A stretch of DNA of 64,000 nt from Tetraselmis striata (taxonomy: Eukaryota > Chlorophyta > Chlorodendrophyceae > Chlorodendrales > Chlorodendraceae): positions 62,001-126,000 of the forward strand of contig VCJN01001402.1 of assembly GCA_006384855.1 (NCBI GenBank), given 5' to 3'. This document shows, one piece after another, positions 1 to 10,879 of the stretch. The notes under the pieces were generated by a model. That model ran no database searches and was not told where the DNA came from. It saw only the letters and a program-made list of their open reading frames with translations. A program made the position numbers and the translations under genes. How positions within the stretch are numbered: position 1 is the first letter of the stretch; the number at the start of each line of letters is the position of its first letter.

Positions 1-87
1 CGGGTGTCAGTGCCGTGTCTGGCCCCCCGTCGCGATTGTTGCCCCTGCAGGGCTGCTCCTATCTACACATTCGCCGGGTCTAACGAG

Positions 88-3000
88 GCACCCCCATGTC
101 CGTGCGTTTTGCGGCGCTGGATGAGCAGAGCAAGAAGAAGCACGGCGGGGGCGCCATCCCGCCGGGCGCCCTGGACCCGAACGCAGGCAAGCCCTCCCCG
201 TCGGAGGTGTACAAGAACACGGCGGGGAAGTGGGTGGAGGGCAAGAACACGACGGGGGCGGCCTCGCGGGGCTTCACCTCCACGACGTGGGAGCCCATCA
301 AGAAGAACGCCCGGGAGCGCGTCCTCATCGAGCGCCACCCCAAGAAGAAGGGCTACGTGCGCATGCACACCAATCTGGTGGGTTCAGGGGGCCGACCTAC
401 CCGGGACGCAAAACGGGGCTTAGGCTTTCGCCATCATCGCCATCATGATGAGCCGCCGGGACCTCGTCTGTCACATGTTTAATACATACGGCCGTAGTAC
501 CAACATACATACAGTATGTTTCGCATATACTTCCAACAGTCCCCAAGTAAATCGATAACTACTACTTTGTGACTTACGGATATTCCTCAAACTGTCTTTT
601 ACACTGTTGCGGTGCCGAAATCATCGAGGTTTATTGTGCATCGCCAATGTTGTAACTCACCATGAAGTAAGAATGAAACATTGGCCATCGGCGTACTCTG
701 GCATGATGGCGCGAGTAACGATGACGCTCTTTCGCCCCGGTATCTGCCGCCATGAGCATTGGCCCGCGAGCACAATGGCGGTGCACACAGCCACGGGAAC
801 ATGAGTAAGCAGATGCGCATAAGCAACCGCTGGTCGCCCGCCTTGCCTGGTCCGTCGCATCCTCGTGGTTTCGCGTGGGGCGCTGTCACCGGCGGGTCGA
901 TGGGCTGCCCACAGAATCCCGTGCCATCCCAATGGAGGCAACCGTACACTTCGCCAATAATGCTACACTTCGCCACACAGTTCAGCAAGGGCTTGTCTGT
1001 AGGTCTCGTCGTGCCCCAATTAGGGCTGTGTATAGGGCGTAAAACCCTAGCACTAGGTGCCCTATCTGGGTTGAAACCAGGGTATGTAACCCTAGCGTAC
1101 CAGATAGGTTATGGGCTGTCCTGGCCGTGATGCGCCCGCGGATATGGGAGACGCAAGAGCGCCAAGTGAAAGGCCTCGCTCGTCCAAAAGGACGCCCCGC
1201 CGTGAGACAAAGCCACAAGGGAGCCGCTGATTGTGCGCTTCGCATGCCGCGGTGCCACCCGCAGGGCGACCTGAACATTGAGCTGCACTGCGACATTGTG
1301 CCGCGCACCTGCGAGAACTTCCTGGAGCTGTGCGAGCAAGGATACTACAACAACACGGCGTTCCACCGGAGCATCAGGTCAGCTCCCTCCTCTGGGCACG
1401 ATGCGCACCCATAGACTTCTGCTGTGCCTTGTACGGGATGCAGCTGCTGTCGGTGCCGTAATGGCGCCGCCGCCGTTCCTGACGAGTCCCCCGCGTGCGT
1501 GTGCAGGAGCTTCATGCTGCAGGGCGGGGACCCCACCGGCACTGGCAAGGGCGGGGAGTCCATTTACGGCGCCACGTTCCGCGTAAGCTCTTGCCCTCTT
1601 CCCCCTGTCGCTCTTGCCACAGGCGGTGCAGCCTCCCATGTGCGGAGGAACGCCAATGAGGCTTATGTTTGCTGATATCTTGATCACGGGCTGCAGGATG
1701 AGCTGGACAGCCGGCTGACGCACTCTAGCCGCGGTGTACTGAGCATGGCGAACAGGTGCACCCCCCCCCCCCCCCCCCCTCTTTGGCCCTTCGGAGGTTC
1801 GCGGTGTGTCTCTCTCAACACTCGCTTTCTGTCTACAGACATCGGCACGCCTCACACACCAATGAACTCGCTGCCGCTGTGGTGTGCGCAGTGGGCAGAA
1901 CACCAACGGCAGCCAGTTCTTCATCCTCTACAAGAGCGCCCATCACCTGGACTACAAGCACGCCGTCTTTGGCAAAGTGGTGGGCGGTACGTCGGCACCC
2001 GGGCCCGTGACACCCACAGCGGCCCCATCACATATAACAGCCCTCCGTGACGTGCATGCTGCGCCCTCTTTGGCGGGGGGTAACCGCATGCCCGCCACCC
2101 CACCAGGCATGGAGATCCTCAGCGCTATGGAGCAGATCGAGACCGACAGCGAGGACACGCCCAAGAAGGTGGATGCTGTCCCATGCCGCCGCCGGCTGCC
2201 TATTTTGCTTCCTGCCGTCATGACATGAAGGCCGCAATGCCGATGTAACGGCCCGCCCTCCGCTGCTCGCCGATTGGCGGCCATCGGCGGTTGGGCGTTG
2301 ACTGGCTGCCGCATCTGCTGCAGAGCATCACCTTCCTGTCGGCCTCCGTCTTTGTGAACCCCTTCCGGGAGATGGCGGCCGAGGAGGAGAAGGCAGCTGA
2401 GGAGGAGCGGCAGAAGGTCCACCTTACCCCCCCCCCCCCCCCCCCGCCCTTCCTCTTCATCAGCTTTATCACACCGTGATACGTTCCGCGAGAGAGCACA
2501 CTGACATGTCAGAAGACAACGTTTTGCCTCTGTGGCGGAGTAGAAACCACATTCCGTCCTGGTGAGGAACTGGCGGTCGAGGCAACGAGCGGGCCGGTCG
2601 GTCTGCTAAGCCACAATGCGCTTGCGATCCGCAGGCGGAGAAGGCGGCCAATGGCCCGGACGACTCGGAGTTTGGGTCGTGGTTCAGCAATCCAGCGGGC
2701 ATGCAAGGCGGGGCAGGTGTGCACGGCACATACACCCCCCCCCCCCCCCCCCCCCCCACCCCCCCCCCCCCGCTGTTCTCCTATTTGATTCCCCGTTGAC
2801 CTCATCAGGCGAACGCACCCGTGTTGCTCTGAAATAATCAGATAATATAACCGGCGGAATAATATGTTAGGCCTATTCTGAATTGATATTTGAAGTGACG
2901 TGCATTGCGTTGGGGTGTCCCCGCCCCCAACAGTTTTGATGCTGACAATGGCTTGGTGCCCTGTGGCGGCCAGGGGGCGGCGGAGGCGGAGTCGGGAAGT

Positions 3001-3239
3001 ACATGAAGGCAGCCAAGTCTGCTCGCAGGGTAGGCAGGCGGTCGCGGCCAGTTGCGGTCGTGGTTGCTGGTGCTTTGGCGTGTCATGCGTCGCCACATGA
3101 GTTGTTGTTTTAAGTGCAGGGGCACCCGCGTGCTGACCTGCGATTGTCTTGCGTGCGGCAGGAGGGGGGCGACGCGCCCGGGGGCCGGCCTAGCAAGAGC
3201 AGCAAGACCGGCGGCTTTGGCAACTTCGATGCTTGGTAG
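88..3239 (+). CDS. PPIL2: PPIL2/CYP65-like U-box cyclophilin, C-terminal part (5' partial)
   Basis: Peptidyl-prolyl cis-trans isomerase of the PPIL2 family (plant CYP65/PUB49), a nuclear, spliceosome-associated cyclophilin that normally carries an N-terminal U-box. Exons read from GT-AG sites: about 88-377, 1265-1377, 1507-1582, 1697-1755, 1892-1986, 2107-2168, 2324-2416, 2635-2716, 2974-3029 and 3162-3239, with phases matching throughout. The joined protein gives [27 protein letters not shown] (catalytic Arg), [19 protein letters not shown] and [11 protein letters not shown], which are the cyclophilin core in order. It then has an acidic/charged tail, a VGKYM motif and a C-terminal GGFGNFDAW, as in PPIL2 proteins. 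The frame is closed by a TAA at 81-83, so an exon boundary near 87/88 is inferred and the U-box exons should lie left of the window. Introns 4, 7 and 8 carry long C homopolymers. Family assignment is secure; the first exon boundary is not. Confidence 0.9.
1042..1110. repeat. Short inverted repeat inside intron 1 of the cyclophilin gene
   Basis: CCTATCTGG (near 1058) and its reverse complement CCAGATAGG (near 1100) flank about 30 bp, with CCCTAG repeated nearby. This could form a small hairpin in the 887-bp first intron. No gene is visible in that intron. Confidence 0.4.
2735..2772. repeat. C homopolymer tract in an intron
   Basis: A run of 23 C, one A and 14 C lies in the intron between 2717 and 2973. 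Similar tracts occur at 1761-1779 and 2427-2445 in neighbouring introns of the same gene. Exact lengths are unreliable because homopolymers are poorly resolved by sequencing. Confidence 0.9.
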
Positions 3240-3528
3240 TGCCCCCCATGCAGCAGATGCACTGCGAGGGGCACCGTGCCGCGGGGACAGGCCCGGCCCT
3301 GCGGTCGCAGCTCCTCGCACTGTCCCTTTAAGTACCTGTGCTGGCGTATGCGGCTGCCCAATGCTTCTCTTTCTCCACGGCAATTGGACTTAGGCCTGAG
3401 CTGGCAGGCCTGAGCGAGCGCATCACGGCCTGCCTGCCGCTGGCCTTTTCTGCTGAGCAATGCACCTCCGCTTCACCACATTCCAGTCAAACAAGGGGGG
3501 GGGGGGGGGGGGGGGGGCAAAGGGCGGG

Positions 3529-3533
3529 TGTAA
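3529..3533 (+). terminator. TGTAA polyadenylation signal of the cyclophilin gene
   Basis: TGTAA, the usual poly(A) signal of chlorophyte algae, is found about 290 bp after the stop at 3237-3239. It is the first good match downstream. Confidence 0.45.
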
Positions 3534-4189
3534 ACAAAGGCTGCTATGCTTTTCTACGGGCAGCGCAGATTTAAGGTGGAAGTGAAACTAGCAGGCATGA
3601 TCTGAAATTTGAAAATTCATAGAGTGTTATTCCTGGTCAGTCTTTGTTCCCAAGCAGGCCAGCCGTCTTGCGGCCCGGCAGCACGAACCCGCATAGGGTC
3701 CACTAATTGAAGTGCTTAGTTAGCATGCATCTGAAGGCCGGGTCCCTAACCCCCCCCCCCCCCCCCTCCTCGCAGCTGGCACAGTGATTCCTTGTGAGCT
3801 CCTCTTGGCACTAACACTGTGTCCCAGCCCTAGGCGCCCATCCACCGGTTTGTGAAGGGAAATGTGTGAGGGGCATACCCCCCTCAATTCGCCTAGCACG
3901 GAGGGATCCCATCCTACCCCCCCCCCCCCCCCCCGGCCCATGCAGCCCGTTGCATAGCAGCATCTAGCATAGCAGCGGCATAGTAATGAATATTCAGCAA
4001 GCATAATATGCTGGTTGCTTACCCCAACACTCCACCATCTCTCTCCATGGTGTTGAAGGGAGTTGGAGTTACCCCCGCCGTCAAGCCGCGCTTGATTGCA
4101 TTTCTTCACTTTGGCGTTCAGAGCACTGGGCAGAAATCACACTGCGTCAGCATCCGTTAGTGGGGCCATCACAATGCTTTGTTTTCACT

Positions 4190-4330
4190 ACACAGTCGCA
4201 TTCCCCTCGTCCATACCAGTTCTGAGTTGGTTGTTCGTCGCCTCTAGGGAATGCCCGAATGCCTGTGTTTGTATTACACAGTCGGATTCCCCTCGTCCAT
4301 ACCAGTTCTGAGTTGGTTGTTAGTCGCCTC
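4190..4330. repeat. Tandem direct repeat, unit about 54 bp, period 86 bp
   Basis: Copies at 4190-4243 and 4276-4330 share CACAGTCG followed by ATTCCCCTCGTCCATACCAG and the next roughly 25 bases, with very few differences. No function is evident. Confidence 0.85.
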
Positions 4331-4389
4331 CATGAAACGTTCGAAAGTTTTCTACACCCTTCTGCCACAAGCACGCGGAGGTCCGCGGT

Positions 4390-5212
4390 TAGATTAGGCG
4401 AAAGGCGCTTTGGCTCAAGCAGAGAAATGGCTTCGGCAAGGAGAAATGTTACAGTGTACCGGGGCGTAAACCGCTATGTACAATTAGTGGAGTTAAAAAA
4501 AAGTAATTCGCAGCGGGCCCAGGCTCGGCACAGCACACGTCGCGTCCTGTGTTCGTGTCGCCAGGCGCGCAGCGACCCGAAGCCAGGCCACTGACCCCAT
4601 CCGCGATGTTTCCTGCTCCGCAATCAGTGTGTCGACGACAGCCACCAAGGCGGCCGTCAACGCTTCCTCCGGGGGAGTTATCACCACCAAGCAAGATGTC
4701 GAGAATGAGTGCCGTGCTGGAAACATGCAGCAGCTGCAAGAGATGCAGCAGAGCAAATCTGTCGAAGGTGAGCCCACGGCCCAGGCTAAGGATAACGACG
4801 TCGGCGGTCGACCACTCGTTTCAGAACTTTGACCTGCCCTCCCTTCCCCCATTCCCTCCACTACACCCCCCTCAAAGAAAATGCTTTGGCAAGGAGAATT
4901 GTTACATTGTACCGGGGCGTAAAGCGCCATATACAGCTATGTATTATTAGTGGCTGGCAACCGGTTGTGCGCATGCACTGAGCTTGAAAATGCACTGTGG
5001 TATTGGAGCCATCGGGGATTGCTGCGAACACCCTCGGGCGTTGGGTCGAGTCATGTGAGCATTATGTGCCCGTACGCACGTTTGAAGTGTAACAAGTACG
5101 GGCGGCGTACAAGTACAAATACATACATGTACTTTATGTATGTAGTATACCTGTACTGTCTTGTGGGCATTGGCATGAGTATGTATGTAGGGTTATGGTG
5201 GCAACCCTAACA
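4390..5212 (-). mobile_element. Probable gypsy LTR remnants
   Basis: Two related segments start near 4436 and 4889 (453 bp apart) with GGCAAGGAGAA, TTGTTACA or TGTTACA, and TGTACCGGGGCGTAAA. They resemble the start of the intact gypsy LTR at 37383 (GCAAGG, AAATTGTTACAG). At 5200-5211 the sequence CCCTAACA reads on the minus strand as TGTTAGGGTTGCC, preceded by a polypurine-like GGTAGGGGCGGA. That matches the TGTTAG LTR start of both gypsy elements in the window. This is inference from short matches. Confidence 0.4.
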
Positions 5213-5968
5213 TCCGCCCCTACCACAGAGCAGCTCCGGCAGACCTTAGACCGCCAGTAGTTTCTGACGCCCAACTAGCGACTATCTCCCGGTGCCGCCC
5301 ACCCTGCGCAAGCAGCCGCCCGGATCCCCGGGGCGGGAGGATGAGGCTCCTGCGGTGGGCATGCATCGGTCAAGGCCCCCGTCCAGCAGCCCAGCTGTTT
5401 AAGGACTGCCCGGCGGCACTCACAGGTCGCAAATAAAGCCAACGCCCCGGTAGTCGCCCCGTTCAGCCTGGGAACCCCCGGCAGCGGCCGGCCCCAAGCT
5501 GTGGAGGGTGCGCTGCTGGTCGTCGCGGGTGGGGAGGATCGGATGCCGATTCACGAGCGGATCGCAGGCAACGCCTGCATCCGCGCAGGTATAAACCAGG
5601 CACTGTAACATACTCTGCGGCTGACAGCTGAAGAGCGGTGTTGTCAGCGAAGACAAGCACACCACTTGCTACAGTGCCCTCCCCCCCCCCCCCCCCCTCC
5701 CCTCCAACCAGCGGCATCCAGTTTCCGGCACCCCGCATTTAAAAAGAAAAAAGCCCAGCATGCCGTGACGGCAGTAGCAGTAGCCTCTCCCTGCCGAGCC
5801 CCTCTGGCGCGTGACTAGTCAATGGCTCACGATAAAATACCGGACACGTAGAGACAAGGTCTGGTGGTGTCAATCACACGGTGCCGGTGTATCGATGTAC
5901 ACCTCTGTACTACCACGGAATGCCTGGGCAGTGCGGATGCCACAATGGGCGGCATCAATCCCGCCCGT

Positions 5969-8336
5969 CTACTTGAACCCTTCCGCCATGTCTATCCGAA
6001 CCAGCGACAGTCCCTCGGGCGGCGCGGCGCCGGGCATAAGCAGCCTGCATCCAGCGCAAGCACGTGAGCCCGTGTGGACGAGGAGCGACAGGGCGCGATG
6101 CGGAGCAGCTGCACATCAGGTGTAGAGACACCTGCAGGGGGCGCACCTGTCCCCGGACTCCAGAGCCTGCGCAATCGTCGACAGAGGCATTCGCTTCGCC
6201 CCCACCTCCACAAGCGCGGCTGCACGGCACACGGCAGGTCAGCGTATGTGCAGTGAGCACAGCGGCAGCGGCCACGCCCCCGGCCCGGCGGTGACGAGCC
6301 CCGGAACGCCGTAAGCGTCTGAGCACCGCAAAGTGAGCGTCATCGCGGCGCACCGGCGATAATCCGAACCATGCGGAACAGAAAGCCCTCTCCCTCGATG
6401 ACTATGGTCAGGTTGCCGGGGAGGTGTTCCTCCAGAACCTGCACACGCGGATCAGCTCAATCAGGCATGCCCGCGTCTGCCCGGTGTCGCGCACTGCTAC
6501 GCAGCCCATGCACCGTCGTGATGGCGGATGGCGCCGCGGACCTGGAGGCTGGTCATTGTCCGCACGGTGCACTTGCTCTGCTGCGCGGACGTGTTCTTGT
6601 CCTTGAAGGCCACAAAGTCGTGGGTCCCGACAAGCATGCCTGCCCGCCACGCAATCGCCTACCTCAGCGGCAGGTCCGCCTGGCATCAGCGCAAACACCC
6701 CTGGGCAGTGGGGGCAACGGGTGGCATGCAAAGCCCCCCCCCCCCCCCCCCCCTTCCCCCCCCCTCGTGTGCGCCATGCAGTTCCGGCTAGGGCTGTCCG
6801 CTGACCTGCTGCCGCGTTCATCAGGCCCAAGTCGAGCGCGTACGACCCGGGCGCGCTGGGCAAGCCGCGGTTCACGACGTTCCACCGGCCGCTGACCCAC
6901 CTGCAGCGCAGCCGGGCGGCGGACCGGTGACGCAGCAGCTCAGCTCCTCTGAAATGCCACCGAGGAGACGGCACGGGCATCGCTATTCTCAACCGCGCCG
7001 GTGTGCAGTCTCACCACTGGGTGAATCGCTGCGTGGGGTCCTGCCAGTCCGCGCAGCAGATCCGGTAGTGGTAGCATTTCCCTGTGTATTCCAACACGCG
7101 ACAAGGCCGATGAATCTTGCGCTTGCTGCCATCTGAGCCAGCACTACTGTTTCCGCGGCACTGCCCCACCAAGGCCACAGGGTGTGATCTGCTGCAGGCG
7201 TGCTGGGCAATGTCACGGTGATGTCGCATTGATGCCGGGCAGACTGTGAGACAGGCGCTCTCACCCGCGACGGAGTATTGCGCACTGAAGCCCGGCTCCG
7301 CGAACCGGAGCTCGCACACGGAGACATCCGGCGGTAATGCGCGGTTCAGCCGGTGCAGAATGACCTGCCGGGCCAGTCGCAGCAGTGTTCACGGGTGGCA
7401 CGCGCGGAGGCAATGCGGTGCCCGGCATGGGATGTATCTCGCGGGATGAGGGCGCAGCCGTGCCATCAGCATCGGTCACCTGGGGATCAACGTGGCGATG
7501 CGATTCAGGGACGTCCACGTGGCAGCACTGACCCCGCGCGTGCACACCCGTGTCTGTCCTACCGGCATGGCGGGCACTGACATGTCAGCGTGACGTGTCA
7601 CCGTTCCTTCCTTGCAACATGCAAACCTTCAGCCATTGGCACTGCTCCCGGCAATGGCAGCGCCATGGGGAAAGGCACCCATTGGCACCGTCACAGGTGT
7701 GTCGTTGTGACCTCTGTGTGACAGGAACTGGCAAGGTTATGTTGAAAGCACTAACCTGGATGAGCCAACCACGATGACTCTGCAGTCGGCCCCGACCTTG
7801 AGGACCCTGCCAAAGGCCGCCTCCAGCACGCCCTGCACCGTCGACACGCTCTCCCACTCGCTGGCTCTGTTTCGGAACTCTTGGCGCATGACCTGCCCTG
7901 ACTGCACACAAGGGGCCCGCATTCGTAGCGCAAGTGAGGCGGATGGACTCTCCGATGACCCTGCTGCGGACCGCCATGACAGTTGCAGCCCCCGGCGCCA
8001 GCAGCAGCCCAAGATAACCAGAGCAAATAAAATGACTCCGGAGAGGTGCTCCCAGGTCAAATCGGTGCAACGGTGCCTTTCCTCTGAGGGAGCACTGGCA
8101 CGCGTCCAGCGTATTCAATTAATAGAGCGGTAGACGACGCGGCCCAACATAACGGGTTCTCCTGTCCTGCTCACCTGGAGCTGAAAGCCGCGATACCTGG
8201 TGCCATCATACGCCACGATCATCCGGAGGCGCATCATCTGAGGACGGACACAATCGGCCCCCTCCGCAGACCCGCCAGCTCCGGGTCGCGGCTTCGCCCT
8301 CGACGGCACAGCGACAACGGCAGCGTCTGTCGTCAT
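5969..8336 (-). CDS. truA: TruA-type tRNA pseudouridine synthase
   Basis: Converts uridine to pseudouridine in the tRNA anticodon arm. None of its exons is long enough to stand out, so the gene was rebuilt from splice sites (minus strand): 8336-8175, 7892-7756, 7558-7480, 7364-7265, 7081-7015, 6900-6806, 6639-6542, 6438-6354, 6219-6147 and 6044-5969. Every phase fits and the result is 323 aa. In order it gives VAYDGTRYRGFQLQ, STVQGVLE, RTDTGVHARGQ (catalytic Asp), HRLNRALPPDV, FSA, CYHYRI, MLVGTHDFVAF followed by Q-SK-TVRTM, IEGEGFLFRMVRI, LVEVG and a final APPEGLSLVRIDM. These are the TruA signature blocks, and the GTHDF-F block is more bacterial/organellar than nuclear Pus1/Pus3. About 35 residues before the first motif could be part of a transit peptide. 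The start at 8336 is the first in-frame Met, and an upstream exon is possible. The intron at 6640-6805 carries a 20-bp C tract. Confidence 0.9.
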
Positions 8337-8615
8337 ACTCGTGTGAACCAGCCGCCGCTATCAAAGACAAGCGCTCACGTTGGAGTCCTGGCGGCTCGTC
8401 GATGTCACAGAGTTTATCTGTCATCAGCCGGCTTCCGCGGGTGTGAATTACAAATAAGGGCAGTAACAAATCCACCTACTGCCAATACGCCACCGCTACC
8501 CTTCACATTACCCATTCTCATGCCAGGGCAGGGTATGCCGGGGTACGTTATCACATGCGAGGGCATGTAACTCGAAAAGCTCGTAGTATACCGCCGTAGC
8601 TGCTGCTGCTATAGC
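8337..8615. other. Short 5' flank of the TruA gene
   Basis: Presumed promoter region of the minus-strand TruA gene, ending at the insertion site of repeat element R1. No sequence element is recognised. Confidence 0.3.
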
Positions 8616-8628
8616 TCATGTAATTAAT

Positions 8629-9808
8629 GATTACATGTGCTAGACCCAACATTCAAGAAATCCACACAGAAATCCAGAAGGAAATCCAGAAGGAAATCCA
8701 GCTACGGGCCAACAAAGGCGGGAACCGCCATGGTAGCCACCGACCAGGCATCGCCACCAGCCAGCCGCCGCTCCACGCAGTAGGGACGCTCTCCCCAGCA
8801 CACAATCCCGGGCCACTCCAATAGCGGCACTAGGCCGAATGTAATGTGAAGGCGCCGACAGGAAAGGAGCTTCGTTCGAAGTTGAGGTCTCGCAGCAAGG
8901 AGCGGAAGTGGGGGGGGTCCAACCCAGAACGGGGCGCCACGGGCGTTCAACAGACGCAAGCCACCCAACGCCAGATGCGCCGCCAGCTCGGTCGCGTCCC
9001 CTTCCGCCAAACGTAGAACGCCTTCCCCAGCACAACATCCCGGGCCACTCCAATAGCGGCGCTGAGCCGAATGTGATGTGGAGGCGCCAACATGACAGGA
9101 AGGGAGAAAGTGCTCAACGAGTAGGGAATGCAGAGCCGGCAGGGCTAGCAACGACGTAAGACGCTGGTGTTCAGCGCGCTTTGTTAAGCCCAGCGCCAGA
9201 TCCGCCGCCAGCTCGGTCGCGTCCCCTTCCGCCGAACGTAGAACTCCCTTCTCATCACAACATCCCGGGCCACTCCAATAGCGGCACTAGGCCGAATGTG
9301 ATGTGGAGGCGCCGACAGGACAGGAAGGGGGAGGGGGCTCAAAGAACAGCGAACATGGACTTGACCGGACCAGCAACGACGTAAGACGCCAGTGTCCAGC
9401 GCATGTTGTTCCGCCCAGCACTAGATCCGCCGCCAGCTCGGTCGCGTCCCCTTCCGCCGAACGTAGAACTTCCTTCCCAGCACAACATCCCGGGCCACTC
9501 CAATAGCGGCACTAGCTAGGCCGAATGTGATGTGGACGCGCCGACAGGACAAGAAGGGAGAGGGTGCTCAGAGAACAGCGAACGGGGACTTGACCGGACC
9601 AGCAACGACGTAAGACGCCGGTGTCCAGCTCACACTGCTCCTCCGCGGCAGTGGCAGCACGGGCGGGGCCAAGGCTACCAAGGCGCCACCCGTGCACGAT
9701 CCCCGCCCCCATCCCCAGCCGGGGGTGGAGGCGGAGGAAGGGCCCGCGGTTCCGAGGGCCGAGGACAGCCGTCGGGCCCGCCCAGGCGGCGGTGGGTGGT
9801 GGTTCCCG
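8629..9808 (-). mobile_element. Repeat element R1 (full copy of family R)
   Basis: A 1.18-kb element flanked by the 13-bp direct repeat TCATGTAATTAAT (8616-8628 and 9809-9821). It is about 95% identical by eye to R2 at 53663-54837. The left end has GATTACATGTGCTAG and a short AAATCCAGAAGG repeat; the middle has about three tandem 225-bp units; the right end is G-rich. R3 is truncated at the G-rich side, and truncation at the 5' end is normal for target-primed retroelements, so I infer that the GATTACATG end is the 3' end and the element reads on the minus strand. There are no terminal inverted repeats and no convincing protein. Probably a non-autonomous non-LTR element. Confidence 0.8.
8960..9650. 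repeat. Tandem array of 225-bp units inside R1
   Basis: The phrase GCCGCCAGCTCGGTCGCGTCC recurs near 8979, 9203 and 9428, spaced 224-225 bp apart. Each time it is followed by CATCCCGGGCCACTCCAATA, GCCGAATGTGATGTGGA and GCAACGACGTAAGACGC. R2 has the same arrangement. Confidence 0.9.
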
Positions 9809-9864
9809 TCATGTAATTAATACCGCCGTAGCTACCGGTAGCGACTACCTCCAGACAGCATAGC

Positions 9865-10335
9865 TGTGACATTTATACGACGAGTACGATATACTACGAG
9901 TTAGTACCTGTGTGTACTAGTACAATGTGTACCTGGGACCACGAGTATATATACTGTATAATGCTGCCGTGTGGCAAGCGTTGTGCTTCGGAGCCGGATT
10001 GATACCGCCTCAATTGTTACAAGGCGCCAGCATCCTGATGTAAGGTTCACCAGTTCGAACCCCGCTGATGTCGAAAATTGAATTCTCGCAGGGGGGGGCG
10101 GAATGTAGTGTGACAATTATACGAGTACGATATACTACGAGTTAGTACATGTGTGTACTAGTACAATGTGTACCTGGGACTACGAGTATATATACTGTAT
10201 AATGCTGCCGTGTGGTAAGCGTTGTGTTAAACAATTGTTCTATGTTGAAAGACACTGTAGCCTCTCGCCTCTGCACCACCACTGCACACCACCTTTGTTT
10301 GTCCTTGCAGTCTCTATCCTATTGAGACTGTCGCA
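9865..10335 (+). mobile_element. Small LTR-like element (TRIM-like), direct repeats about 120 bp
   Basis: Direct repeats 9865-9985 and 10109-10226 both begin TGTGACA, then TTATACGA, and run to GCGTTGTG with few differences. The second copy is preceded by a polypurine tract (AGGGGGGGGCGG, about 10090-10101), as a 3' LTR should be. It may continue to 10335, ending in GACTGTCGCA; a related end occurs at 52755-52832. The 123-bp interior has no ORF. No target-site duplication was found, so this is a probable remnant. Confidence 0.55.
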
Positions 10336-10866
10336 TAGCGCACAGAGCTCGGTTTTGCCCGGGGTTTGCTGCCCGCGCGTGGCGTCACAAAAACCTAGTT
10401 GTTCAGGTCAAGGGCAGGCCAAACGACAGATAGTAGCTACCAGTAATCTTTACGTTCTCACAGTATTTCGTAGCCAGTCTCCGACTCTCCGCGGGTCATA
10501 ATGTTTAAGTGTTTTCACGCGTAAAACTGAATTCGTCCATTATTTCCCCCTATCGCGGGTAAACTCGGTCCTGCCGGCTTCCTGGAATTCCTCACCCTGC
10601 TAATGACGCGCCCTGCTAGGATGTCTGCGCCGGCGGATGTCGGATGTCGGCGGCGGCCGCCTATTCGCCTGCTCGCGTCGCCGTGGTTGTCGGTGGCGAC
10701 GATATATAGACGATGTTTCTGGGTCCATCAGCACAGCCCCTCGCCCTCCTCTAGACTCTCCCTACCCTACCGTCCCTACGCGTGATGGTTGTACTTAGCA
10801 GTAGTAATTACAACTTCTTTTTGGTTACAGGGAGAGCGTCAAGTAGTAAGGATTAGTTGGTGGGGC
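10336..10866. other. Unassigned stretch between the LTR-like repeat and R3
   Basis: No credible gene. At about 10815-10838 it contains TTTTTGGTTACAGGGAGAGC, which recurs at about 27968-27990. This is a short shared fragment, probably from decayed repeats. Confidence 0.4.
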
Positions 10867-10879
10867 GATCAAGTGCCGG

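Larger units (their letters stand above)
3240..5968. other. Intergenic stretch between convergent cyclophilin and TruA genes
   Basis: No coding region is convincing here. It holds G/C homopolymers (3495-3517 G, 3750-3766 C, 3917-3934 C, 5681-5697 C), a 54-bp direct repeat, and material resembling gypsy LTR remnants, listed separately. A small open frame at 4629-4832 (67 codons, Gln-rich) has no recognisable homology and is not called a gene. Confidence 0.6.

Noticed and set aside
4..423. Long Arg/Pro-rich frame overlapping the cyclophilin exon
   Set aside because: It is an out-of-frame shadow of the exon that encodes the conserved [11 protein letters not shown] block.
2509..3096. Minus-strand 195-codon frame with poly-Gly
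   Set aside because: It is created by the C homopolymers and opposes well-supported cyclophilin exons.
8702..9151. Minus-strand 149-codon frame inside R1
   Set aside because: The same text recurs with each 225-bp unit and breaks between copies R1 and R2. It is not conserved as protein.
8629..9808. Reading family R as a DNA transposon or Helitron
   Set aside because: There are no terminal inverted repeats, no CTRR or hairpin end, and target duplications are present, which Helitrons do not make.
10020..10075. GGTTCACCAGTTCGAACCCC, resembling a tRNA T-arm/B box
   Set aside because: The flanking bases do not form a T stem or acceptor stem, and it lies between two LTR-like repeats.
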